A DNA stretch of 23,985 nt, from positions 1 through 23,985 of the forward strand of contig CAZHVV010000009.1 of assembly GCA_964536265.1 (NCBI GenBank), written 5' to 3'. The position numbers and the translations under genes are program-made. Shown one piece after another: positions 15,124 to 21,829 of the stretch. Below the pieces are notes generated by a model. The model had not been told where the DNA came from. It ran no database searches and was given only the letters and a program-made list of their open reading frames with translations. Numbering within the stretch: the stretch's first letter is position 1; each line of letters begins with the position of its first letter. This stretch comes from JAPUDS01 sp964536265. Its GTDB lineage: Bacteria > Patescibacteriota > Saccharimonadia > Saccharimonadales > Saccharimonadaceae.

Positions 15124-15126
15124 TCA
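15124..15126 (-). other. in-frame TGA interrupting dnaE
   Basis: The minus strand reads GAC GCG CAT GAA ATT CTT then TTG TGA CTT GGT ACT, so the protein goes DAHEILL-stop-LGTGAYLSDEDRM with the frame kept on both sides. Many DnaE proteins have a Cys here (LLCIQ-type motif). One base change from TGC or TGT would create it. TGA stops are used by three other genes in the window. Confidence 0.9.
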
Positions 15127-15831
15127 CAAAAGAATTTCATGCGCGTCTTGGTCACTCTCTTCAACGTAGTGCGCATCGCTCGTGATAACGCACTGAATAT
15201 CAAGTTCTTTGGCAAGCTTAAAAATTAAGTCGTTGACTTTGAGCTGCATTGGATACTCGTTGTGATCTTGTATCTCCAGGTAATATCGATCGCCAAAGAC
15301 CTTCTTGTACCAACTCGCAATATTTTTCGCACCCTCATAGTCATCATGTTGAAGCCGTTCACTAACCTCACCACCCAAACAAGCACTAAGAGCAATCAGC
15401 CCTTCATTGTATTTTTCTAAAAGGTCGTGATCAACACGTGGTTTATAATACACACCCTCAAGGTTGGCAGTTGTACTAAGCTGCATCAGATTTTGATATC
15501 CCTGATTTGTTGCAGCTAGTAAAATGAGGTGGAAACGAGCTTTATCTTTTGCTGGATCACGATCATGAATTGTCCGTGATGCAACATACGTCTCAATACC
15601 AATAATCGGCTTAATGCCCTCAGCCTTACATGCCTTATAAAATTCAATAGTTCCCGACAACGTACCGTGGTCAGTTATAGCAACAGCTTGCATACCGGTC
15701 GTTTTTACGCGGGCAACGAGTTCGTTTACCTTTGTCAAACCATCAAGCAAGCTATGGTGTGTATGGTTGTGCAAATGCACGTAGTCTGACGCCACCAACT
15801 TTTTGCTGGACGCCGTTGTACCCTCTTTCAT
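15124..15831 (-). CDS. dnaE: DNA polymerase III alpha subunit DnaE, N-terminal PHP domain part (ends at in-frame TGA)
   Basis: 235 aa carrying the PHP domain of DnaE, a metal-dependent phosphoesterase fold that gives proofreading in some bacteria. Seen: VHLHNHTHHSLLDGL at 18-32, AITDHGTLSG at 51-60, GIETYVAS, VYYKPRVDHDLL, and DAHYVEESDQDAHEILL at the end. Metal-ligand His/Asp residues appear intact, so this PHP may be active. ATG 15831 has TATAAT 7 nt upstream with GAGGAG between, giving a leaderless or very short leader. In ordinary DnaE the next residues continue straight into the polymerase domain; here TGA follows directly. Confidence 0.93.
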   Translation of the reverse strand: MKEGTTASSKKLVASDYVHLHNHTHHSLLDGLTKVNELVARVKTTGMQAVAITDHGTLSGTIEFYKACKAEGIKPIIGIETYVASRTIHDRDPAKDKARFHLILLAATNQGYQNLMQLSTTANLEGVYYKPRVDHDLLEKYNEGLIALSACLGGEVSERLQHDDYEGAKNIASWYKKVFGDRYYLEIQDHNEYPMQLKVNDLIFKLAKELDIQCVITSDAHYVEESDQDAHEILL

Positions 15832-15838
15832 CTCCTCT

Positions 15839-15844
15839 ATTATA
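15839..15844 (-). promoter_or_regulatory. -10 box of dnaE
   Basis: Minus strand TATAAT, 7 nt before ATG 15831; the intervening bases include GAGGAG directly against the ATG. It lies 7 nt past the stop codon of the DUF5665-like gene, so dnaE may also receive readthrough. Confidence 0.65.
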
Positions 15845-15851
15845 GCGCAAC

Positions 15852-16145
15852 TTAGCGAGAAGGAATGCTGTCAATAATCCTACGAAGCCACTCACCAATC
15901 AGTGGGACATCAACGAACCAACTGAATATCCATAAAATAACTGCTAGAACTACCGTTCCACCGAGCACACTTCCGAGCCCAAAGAAGATACCGCGCACAA
16001 AATTTACTTTGTAGACGCGGCTTCTGTTGCGGTACATATCGTGGAACATCTCCTCGAGCATCTCTTCACGAGCAGAAGATTCCTGCCCATTACGAATCAC
16101 ATCAAAGAATTTTGCAATTCGTCCGCGGGGTTTCTGTTTTGCCAT
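15852..16145 (-). CDS. DUF5665-like small membrane protein
   Basis: 97 aa: a basic, soluble N-terminal half (MAKQKPRGRIAKFFDVIRNG, then EEMFHDMYRNRSRVYKVNF) and one long hydrophobic stretch at about 50-83 beginning VRGIFFGLGSVLGGTVV. This pattern, especially RG-hydrophobic-GLGSVLGGT, is what I recall for DUF5665 proteins, which are common in CPR bacteria and of unknown function. The topology is probably one or two TM helices with the basic N-terminus inside. It is the third gene of a tight unit with the YtxH and DUF948-like genes; it starts 6 nt after the ytxH stop with no strong Shine-Dalgarno, so translational coupling is likely. Confidence 0.75.
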   Translation of the reverse strand: MAKQKPRGRIAKFFDVIRNGQESSAREEMLEEMFHDMYRNRSRVYKVNFVRGIFFGLGSVLGGTVVLAVILWIFSWFVDVPLIGEWLRRIIDSIPSR

Positions 16146-16151
16146 AGCGAA

Positions 16152-16466
16152 TTATTTTTCGGATTTCTTTTCGAAGCCTTCTTTTGCGCCCTTGATAGCA
16201 TTCTCAGTACGAGCGCGATATTCATTCACTTGCGATTCAACGTCCTTACGGACCACGTCAGCTTTTTCCTTTACTTCGGCAGCGCGCTTCTGTGTCTCCT
16301 GTTTGATTTCAGTAGCTTTCTCGTCAGCTTGTGATTTCAGTTCAGTTGCTTTTTTCTTGATATCCTCACGGGTTTCTTTACCACTTTTTGGAGCAGTTAA
16401 GAGTGCTGTGACAGCACCAACGGCAGCACCAATGAGCGCGCCTAGGGCAAATTTACTTTTTGTCAT
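16152..16466 (-). CDS. YtxH-domain small membrane-associated protein
   Basis: 104 aa. The N-terminus MTKSKFALGALIGAAVGAVT then LLTAPKSGKETRED is the YtxH signature: a Gly/Ala-rich TM helix followed by the APKSGKE motif. The rest is a Lys/Glu-rich amphipathic helix with repeated A-x-E-x-K units, likely a coiled-coil. YtxH proteins are general-stress associated in Bacilli; the molecular role is unknown. A strong Shine-Dalgarno AAGGAGG precedes the ATG with 9 nt spacing, and the start overlaps the upstream gene by 14 nt. Confidence 0.85.
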   Translation of the reverse strand: MTKSKFALGALIGAAVGAVTALLTAPKSGKETREDIKKKATELKSQADEKATEIKQETQKRAAEVKEKADVVRKDVESQVNEYRARTENAIKGAKEGFEKKSEK

Positions 16467-16719
16467 TGCTAGAATCCTCCTTATTTTTATACTTCTTAAT
16501 CTGGTTCATGATTGCCTGTGCAACAAAGGCAGGCGAGACAATCTTGGCCGCAGAACTAGCAAAAGACTGCACACTCTCAACAGCAGTACGTGTCGTTGTC
16601 GCGATTGTTCGAATTTGTTGCGTTACACGAATCAGCATGACCATGAGAATAATTCCTACGACGAGGAATATAGCGAGGAATGTCGACAAGATTATTACGA
16701 GTATTTGCATTGCATCCAT
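16453..16719 (-). CDS. DUF948-like small membrane protein
   Basis: 88 aa: an N-terminal TM helix (about 5-30, ILVIILSTFLAIFLVVGIIL) then an amphipathic segment (VTQQIRTIATTTRTAVESVQ) and a charged tail rich in Lys/Asn/Asp. Layout and its pairing with YtxH resemble DUF948 proteins, but the assignment is by architecture only. It heads the three-gene unit. TAGAAT lies 6 nt before ATG 16719, with TAGACA 16 nt further up, so the mRNA is probably leaderless. Confidence 0.65.
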   Translation of the reverse strand: MDAMQILVIILSTFLAIFLVVGIILMVMLIRVTQQIRTIATTTRTAVESVQSFASSAAKIVSPAFVAQAIMNQIKKYKNKEDSSNDKK

Positions 16720-16725
16720 AATTCT

Positions 16726-16753
16726 ATTCTACCTTTTTATCTTTATGTGTCTA
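16726..16753 (-). promoter_or_regulatory. promoter of the DUF948/YtxH/DUF5665 unit
   Basis: Minus strand TAGACA, 16 nt spacer, TAGAAT (16731-16726), then 6 nt to ATG 16719. Leaderless arrangement with a recognisable -35 box. Confidence 0.6.
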
Positions 16754-16806
16754 CTTTAATATTTTAGCACGAGCTCTTTAAAAAGTCAATTGCTGCCCTA
16801 TTAGTG

Positions 16807-18165
16807 CTACTCTGTAAACAATACATCGCCCGTCAGATGTAGCGGCTGGTCAAATACATGATTACCCATAATTTTCAAAGAATTAACATCTGTTAGAGAT
16901 GGGATCACTTTGAATCGTTTATCAAAATCGTCAATGAATTTATAGTAGCGCTGATCAAGTTCAATGCGTGGCAATGTATTTATTTTCTGCTTGAGCCTAT
17001 AGGTGTTGTCGATTTCAAATGCGTCTGAACGCATAAGCAAAAGTTCGTTAGTTGTCTTGACTGGCATAAAACGTGAGCGAGGTACCTCAATGGCAGTAGC
17101 GCCTTCAAAAACCTCGATAGCCGAACCCATGGCAGATTCCAGCTGGATAACTTCTGGGGACCCAGGGTTCGTCGGATCAATTGTTTTTATATTACGAATT
17201 ACGGGTAGTTCTAAGACCCCGTCTGTTTCTTTTATCACTTCGTAAAGTCTATGTAAGTTTATCCATATATTATTGGTGTTAAAGAATGAGTAAAGATTTT
17301 CATCGGCGAAGAATTCCATCTCATCTGGCGCTGTCTGAGCGGATTCGCGCAAAATAATTCTTCCGTCAGTTTGTCTGATGGCTAGATGTCCACCTTTGCG
17401 ATCATTAACGCTGCGGCGACAAACTTCCATAGCAAATGATGCGCCACTATCTGCAAACCAACCAGCGATCTGCTCGTCAACTGTAGCGCCGAGATTGTCA
17501 CTATTCGAGATAAAAGCGTACTCGAAACCCTCTTTTATTAGCTCATCCAAAATACCACTGCTCCAGAGGGCAGGATACACATCACCATGACCCGGTGGAT
17601 TCCATTCTAGTTCAGGTGCTTGCGGCCACTCTGCCGGGGAAAGATCATCGACATATATTTTGGGGTTGAAGTTCTGCAAGAAGTCAATTGGCAATTCGCC
17701 AATTTTTAGATCATGATAATTCTCTAAGTACTTTGCAGTGTCACTGCGTGTCCGGTAACTATTCATAAAAATCAACGGTAAGCGAGCAGTAGTCTCCTTG
17801 CGGGTATACATAATTTGACCAATTATGATATCTAGAAAGGTTTTATTGTCGCGGACTGGTAGTAATGCTTTTGCCTTATCGAGTCCCATCGATGTACCAA
17901 GCCCTCCGTTTAGCTTGATAACAACAGTTTTTTTCAAGGCATCCGAGACCGACTCCTCACTCACTTTTATGTCGTCCAACTTTGGAAGACTCATCAGAGG
18001 AAGTATGTCAGCCTCATGGATTATACCGGTGGCACCGCTAGCAAGAGCTCGATAGTGGCTTGCAAAGACTTTAATGGCTGTCGCGTCAACTTCAGCATCC
18101 TGCATTTTCTTAATTGCTTTGTCTAGATTCTTTTGATATTTATCATCCAGTCCCGGGACTATCAT
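16807..18165 (-). CDS. UTP-glucose-1-phosphate uridylyltransferase, eukaryote-type (UGP/UDPGP family)
   Basis: Makes UDP-glucose from UTP and glucose-1-phosphate. The 452 aa and motifs match the UDPGP family of eukaryotes and some Actinobacteria, not the roughly 300-aa bacterial GalU: VVIKLNGGLGTSMGLDKAKA at 81-100 (nucleotide-binding loop), FMNSYRTRSDT, NPPGHGDVYPAL near 195 and ISNSDNLGATVD near 222. The last about 80 residues form the left-handed beta-helix-type C-terminal region seen in this family. ATG 18165 has GAGGAG with 6 nt spacing and lies 10 nt after the gatB TGA, so it is the last gene of the gat operon. UDP-glucose would feed cell-surface glycan synthesis. Confidence 0.92.
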   Translation of the reverse strand: MIVPGLDDKYQKNLDKAIKKMQDAEVDATAIKVFASHYRALASGATGIIHEADILPLMSLPKLDDIKVSEESVSDALKKTVVIKLNGGLGTSMGLDKAKALLPVRDNKTFLDIIIGQIMYTRKETTARLPLIFMNSYRTRSDTAKYLENYHDLKIGELPIDFLQNFNPKIYVDDLSPAEWPQAPELEWNPPGHGDVYPALWSSGILDELIKEGFEYAFISNSDNLGATVDEQIAGWFADSGASFAMEVCRRSVNDRKGGHLAIRQTDGRIILRESAQTAPDEMEFFADENLYSFFNTNNIWINLHRLYEVIKETDGVLELPVIRNIKTIDPTNPGSPEVIQLESAMGSAIEVFEGATAIEVPRSRFMPVKTTNELLLMRSDAFEIDNTYRLKQKINTLPRIELDQRYYKFIDDFDKRFKVIPSLTDVNSLKIMGNHVFDQPLHLTGDVLFTE

Positions 18166-18175
18166 TCTCTACTCC

Positions 18176-19624
18176 TCAGGTTAGGTTTTCTTTTATTAGT
18201 TCTTGTACCAGACTTGGGTTAGCTTGCCCCTTGGATTGTTTCATAACCTGACCAACCAAAAAGCCGATGACCCTTTCATTTCCAGCGCGAATATCTTCAA
18301 CTGCTTTTGCATTAGCTGGGTCGGCTAGAACGGCGTCAACGTAAGTTGCGATTGCTCCCTTGTCACTCACCTGTAGTAACTGTTTTGCTTCAGCTATCTC
18401 TTTCGCTGTTCGGGTATCAGTAAAGAAGTCAAGGAATATTTCTTTCGCAGCTGTGGAGCTAAGCTCGTTATTCTCAACCATTGTTGAGAGTTCAGCAAGA
18501 CGCGGGAAGTCGAGTTTTGTCATGTCCCTATCTGTCGTATCACCTACAAGAACACTTGATAGCCAGTGAGCAACTCTTGCGGCAGTGTCTGCACCGGATT
18601 TTTCGTAGAGTGCAAGGACAATATCGGCATTTGTATGAACACCAAGAAGTGCATCAATGACTGATGAATCGAGTCCAAGTTTTACAAAGATTTCACGATA
18701 CTCATCAGGCAAACGTGGCATCGATTGTTTCACTGCATCAACATCTGCTGCCGTCAGGTGAATCGGCGGTAGGTCAGCATCTGGAAAATATCTGTAGTCA
18801 TGTGCGTCTTCCTTTGAGCGTTGCGAGAATGTTGCCTGGCGGTCTTCGTTCCAGCCGCGTGTTTCCTGAACGACACGTTCACCTTTTTCAAGTAGAGCAA
18901 TTTGACGTTCAACTTCAAATTCAACAGCTCTCTCAACCGCTTTAAATGAGTTAAGGTTTTTTGTTTCAGAACGTGTGCCGAGTGCTTCGCCGTGCGGAGC
19001 AACTGAGACATTGACATCAAAACGCATATTTCCTTGGTATAAATCACCATCAGTCACATCGGCATATGTCATCAATAAATATAGTTCTTGTGCATACAAT
19101 TTTGCCTCTTCAGACGTGTGAATATCCGGCTCGGACACGATTTCAATTAGTGGAGTCCCCGCTCGATTCAAATCAACTAGACTGTAGTCTGCACCAACAG
19201 GGTGCGTCAATTTACCAGCATCTTCTTCGATGTGTGCGTGATGGATACGTATGAGATGTTCAATACCATCAGCGGTAACAATGCGCACGATACCTTTGCC
19301 GATTGTCGGTTCCGCCAACTGTGTGATTTGATAACCCTTCGGTAAGTCAGGATAAAAATAGTGTTTCCGCTCAAAACGGCTCACCCCAGCAATGTCAGCT
19401 TTCAGTGCCAAACCAGCCCGAATAGTTAACTGAGGCACAGCAGCATTCAGAATTGGCAATGTTCCAGGCAGACCAAAACATAACGGACTCACTGTCGTGT
19501 TGGGTGCCGCATCACGCGCATCATTATTGGCACCGCTAAATAATTTCGTCTTCGTTTTCAACTGTACATGACACTCAATCCCGACAGTCGGAAGATATTT
19601 GGTACGTACGTCGGGCTGTAACAT
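18176..19624 (-). CDS. gatB: Asp-tRNA(Asn)/Glu-tRNA(Gln) amidotransferase subunit B
   Basis: GatB activates the misacylated Glu-tRNA(Gln) or Asp-tRNA(Asn) with ATP and passes it the ammonia made by GatA. Seen: VGIECHVQLKTKTKLFSG at 14-31, LPGTLPILN, FERKHYFYPDLPKGYQITQ, the HIEEDAGKLTH signature, NRAGTPLIEIVSEPD, DYRYFPDADLPP, and a C-terminal YqeY-like tRNA-binding domain (about 335-482) with QVMKQSKGQANP. Length 482 aa is typical. The stop is TGA at 18178-18176. It begins 4 nt after the stop of the HEPN-like gene; the nearest Shine-Dalgarno (AGGAG) is 12 nt away, so coupling is likely. Confidence 0.97.
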   Translation of the reverse strand: MLQPDVRTKYLPTVGIECHVQLKTKTKLFSGANNDARDAAPNTTVSPLCFGLPGTLPILNAAVPQLTIRAGLALKADIAGVSRFERKHYFYPDLPKGYQITQLAEPTIGKGIVRIVTADGIEHLIRIHHAHIEEDAGKLTHPVGADYSLVDLNRAGTPLIEIVSEPDIHTSEEAKLYAQELYLLMTYADVTDGDLYQGNMRFDVNVSVAPHGEALGTRSETKNLNSFKAVERAVEFEVERQIALLEKGERVVQETRGWNEDRQATFSQRSKEDAHDYRYFPDADLPPIHLTAADVDAVKQSMPRLPDEYREIFVKLGLDSSVIDALLGVHTNADIVLALYEKSGADTAARVAHWLSSVLVGDTTDRDMTKLDFPRLAELSTMVENNELSSTAAKEIFLDFFTDTRTAKEIAEAKQLLQVSDKGAIATYVDAVLADPANAKAVEDIRAGNERVIGFLVGQVMKQSKGQANPSLVQELIKENLT

Positions 19625-19628
19625 ATGT

Positions 19629-20045
19629 CTATAACGCTCCTAGGTCTTTTAGACCTTGCTTAATTCCCACCAGCGCTTGACGAGTTATGTTTGCGGATAA
19701 CTTAACGTTTTCTTCGTGCGCTATACGATTACGCAATTTGTGTGCTGCCCACACTGTGTCGCATTTGCTAAATGAACGGCTTGCAGATGCCATACGCTCG
19801 CCCATTGTTTGGCCTTTAAACCCTCGTTCCTTTAGTGCACGGTCAAGTAATTTATCAGCATTTAACACAGCAAGTTGCCATGAACCCGTCCCGTCACCAA
19901 TAGATGACTCGATAGTTAACCAGTCAGCTTGGTATTTTTCTTTATGTAGCGACTTTGGTGTGCGCCTCGTTAGTGCAATAATTCCTATAAGCAACCCGCC
20001 AATAACGAGAATTCCGACCAAAAAGAATACTAGCATATTTTCCAT
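19629..20045 (-). CDS. membrane-anchored HEPN-like protein of unknown function
   Basis: 138 aa: one N-terminal TM helix (about 4-25) and a cytosolic helical domain. The domain contains SWQLAVLNADKLLDRALKER, GFKGQTMGERMAS and, near the end, HKLRNRIAHEE at 103-112. R105-x4-H110 (RNRIAH) fits the R-x4-6-H motif of HEPN domains, many of which are RNases or RNA/nucleotide-binding partners. I infer HEPN-like, not a proven RNase. Its ATG directly follows the gatA TAA (20048-20046), with GGAG 9 nt upstream, and gatB begins 4 nt after its stop. It is therefore embedded in the gat operon and co-translated with amidotransferase subunits. Confidence 0.75.
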   Translation of the reverse strand: MENMLVFFLVGILVIGGLLIGIIALTRRTPKSLHKEKYQADWLTIESSIGDGTGSWQLAVLNADKLLDRALKERGFKGQTMGERMASASRSFSKCDTVWAAHKLRNRIAHEENVKLSANITRQALVGIKQGLKDLGAL

Positions 20046-21431
20046 TTACAATTTCTCCCACATTTCAGCAATTGATAGAACAGTGTTATCGCGCCGCATA
20101 GGCGCCATGAATTGTACCCCAATAGGCAGTCCACTCTCAGATGTTCCAGCAGGTACACTTATGGCCGACACCCCTGCCAAACTAGCAGGAACTGTCATCA
20201 TATCCGCTAAGTACATCTGGATTGGGTCAAGGGTATTTTCACCAAGCCGGAAAGCTGGCGTTGGAGCTGTTGGACATAGCAGAATATCATGCGAGGCAAA
20301 CGCGGCTGTAAATTCATCGATAATAACCGTACGTACTGTCTGTGCTTTATGATAATACGCGTCATAGTAACCACTTGAGAGTACGTAGTTCCCAATCAGA
20401 ATTCGTCGCTTGTTCTCGTCCATAAAGCCTGCGCTTCGTGAATTTGAGTAGACATCGGCAAGAGTAGCACCGTCTTTTGCACTACCATATTTTATTCCAT
20501 CATATCGGGCAAGATTTGAAGTTAGCTCAGCTGGGACAACTATGTAATATACGGCGAGGGCATAACGAAATGTCGGCATATCGACTTCATCAACCGTATG
20601 GCCGGCTGCTCGAAGTTTTGAAACTGCTTCTTCAGTAACACGAACAACCTCAGGGTCAACTCCCTCACCTAAGCATTGTTTGATAAGACCAATTCGGAGC
20701 GGTGCGCTTGTTGTATCGAGTGGTTCAATAGCAATCGTCGTACTGTCACGCTCATCAACGCCACGTAATATATCTAGTACTTCTCGCGCATCTGCTGTGC
20801 ATGTCGTAATCGGGCCAACGACGTCGGTGCTACTAGCCATAGCTACAACGCCGTATCGGCTAACTGAGCCATAAGTTGGTTTCAAACCAAATACACCGTT
20901 GTAACTTGCAGGTTGGCGGATTGATCCACCAGTATCACTACCGAGTGCGAACGGCACTATGCCGGCAGCAACGGCTACAGCTGAGCCCCCAGAGCTACCC
21001 CCCGCAACCCGTTCACCATCAACAATATTGTGGGTTGGCCCAAAATATGAATTTTCTGTGCTTCCGCCGTGGGCAAAAGCATCAAGATTGGTCTTGCCAA
21101 TACATATCGCACCCTCTGCTTCAAGACGCTCAATAACTGTTGCTTGGTATGGCGCTTTAAAATTCTCCAGCATATGAGAGCTAGCTGTCGTCGTACTATC
21201 AAACGTCAGTATGTTATCTTTTGCAAGAAATGGTATGCCTGCCAAGTGTCCTACATCTTCACCCTTTTTCAACCGAGTATCAATCATATCGGCACGTTCA
21301 AGAGCTCGTGATTCAATAACGGTTAACACTGCATGGCGCGTGTCAGCCTTTGCTCGAGCGATAGCTTCTTCAACTACCTCACGAACAGATTTTCCGGCAA
21401 CAATTTGCGCCTTTACATCTGCAATCGTCAT
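20046..21431 (-). CDS. gatA: Asp-tRNA(Asn)/Glu-tRNA(Gln) amidotransferase subunit A
   Basis: An amidase-signature enzyme that hydrolyses glutamine and channels ammonia to GatB. The Ser-cis-Ser-Lys triad is intact: K71 in PFLAKDNI, S146 in RVAGGSSGGSAVA, and S170 in GSDTGGSIRQPASYNGVFGL. Spacing between the three matches known GatA proteins. The 461 aa are slightly short of the usual 480-490. Its ATG overlaps the gatC stop as ATGA, the normal gatCA coupling. The gatCAB set implies that Gln-tRNA and/or Asn-tRNA are made by transamidation in this organism. Confidence 0.97.
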   Translation of the reverse strand: MTIADVKAQIVAGKSVREVVEEAIARAKADTRHAVLTVIESRALERADMIDTRLKKGEDVGHLAGIPFLAKDNILTFDSTTTASSHMLENFKAPYQATVIERLEAEGAICIGKTNLDAFAHGGSTENSYFGPTHNIVDGERVAGGSSGGSAVAVAAGIVPFALGSDTGGSIRQPASYNGVFGLKPTYGSVSRYGVVAMASSTDVVGPITTCTADAREVLDILRGVDERDSTTIAIEPLDTTSAPLRIGLIKQCLGEGVDPEVVRVTEEAVSKLRAAGHTVDEVDMPTFRYALAVYYIVVPAELTSNLARYDGIKYGSAKDGATLADVYSNSRSAGFMDENKRRILIGNYVLSSGYYDAYYHKAQTVRTVIIDEFTAAFASHDILLCPTAPTPAFRLGENTLDPIQMYLADMMTVPASLAGVSAISVPAGTSESGLPIGVQFMAPMRRDNTVLSIAEMWEKL

Positions 21432-21721
21432 GCCAGAACTCGCTTTACCTTTATATGCCCGTCTTGTGTGTCGGGAGTATTCGTTAGCAAGTCTTCACGA
21501 CTAAGACCATAATCAATAATCTCATCTGGACGTGCGACATTCTCAAGACCAGTCACCTGATACGTTGGCTCTTTGCCTGTTGTGTCTACTTCGCTGAGCT
21601 GTTCAACAAATGTTAAGATTTCTTCCAGCTGAAGCTGCAAGGCGATAGCCTCTTCATCACTCACTGTCAAAGCCGACAGTGTCGCTAGTTTTTTTACATC
21701 ATCAATAGATATCGAACTCAT
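21428..21721 (-). CDS. gatC: Asp-tRNA(Asn)/Glu-tRNA(Gln) amidotransferase subunit C
   Basis: 97 aa, the small subunit that wraps around and stabilises GatA-GatB. Seen: ISIDDVKKLATLSALTVSDE at the N-terminus, QLQLEEILTFVEQLSEVDT in the middle, and the C-terminal DYGLSREDLLTNTPD matching the family's R-x-D-x-x-x-x-x-x-P ending. It is the first gene of gatC-gatA-HEPN-like-gatB-ugp. TATACT lies 10 nt before ATG 21721. It ends with TGA overlapping the gatA ATG. Confidence 0.93.
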   Translation of the reverse strand: MSSISIDDVKKLATLSALTVSDEEAIALQLQLEEILTFVEQLSEVDTTGKEPTYQVTGLENVARPDEIIDYGLSREDLLTNTPDTQDGHIKVKRVLA

Positions 21722-21731
21722 TGCTATATCC

Positions 21732-21737
21732 AGTATA
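21732..21737 (-). promoter_or_regulatory. -10 box of the gat operon
   Basis: Minus strand TATACT, 10 nt before gatC ATG 21721; the predicted leader is about 3 nt. No consensus -35 box was found. Confidence 0.5.
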
Positions 21738-21809
21738 CCACTTTCATGGGGTGAACATCGGTAGTTTTACGGTAATTATTGGAAGCTATTATATATCACG
21801 ATGCGCATA

Positions 21810-21829
21810 GTAAGTAATCAGCTACTTAC
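21810..21829 (-). terminator. hairpin at the uvrB stop, weak terminator candidate
   Basis: Minus strand GTAAGTA-GCTGAT-TACTTAC, a 7-bp A/T-rich stem containing the uvrB TAA stop. No U-tract follows, so function is uncertain. Confidence 0.25.

Noticed and set aside
15085..15126. Selenocysteine at the dnaE TGA with a downstream SECIS hairpin
   Set aside because: The only nearby stem is TGTC-AGATGAA-GACA, 4-5 bp starting about 19 nt after the TGA. It is too weak and badly placed for a bacterial SECIS, and no selenoprotein genes are in the window.
12187..15831. Split intein in dnaE
   Set aside because: The two parts abut with only TGA and six codons between them; there is no intein sequence and no Cys/Ser splice motifs with extra length.
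16027..16767. 246-codon open frame on the plus strand across the three small membrane genes
   Set aside because: It runs opposite three genes with good motifs and Shine-Dalgarno or promoter signals; its own sequence is Ser/Phe-rich antisense.
6378..21430. Genome-wide reassignment of TGA as a sense codon, as in Gracilibacteria and SR1
   Set aside because: TGA is the natural stop of the VanZ-like gene (6378-6380), gatB (18176-18178) and gatC (21428-21430), all at expected protein ends.
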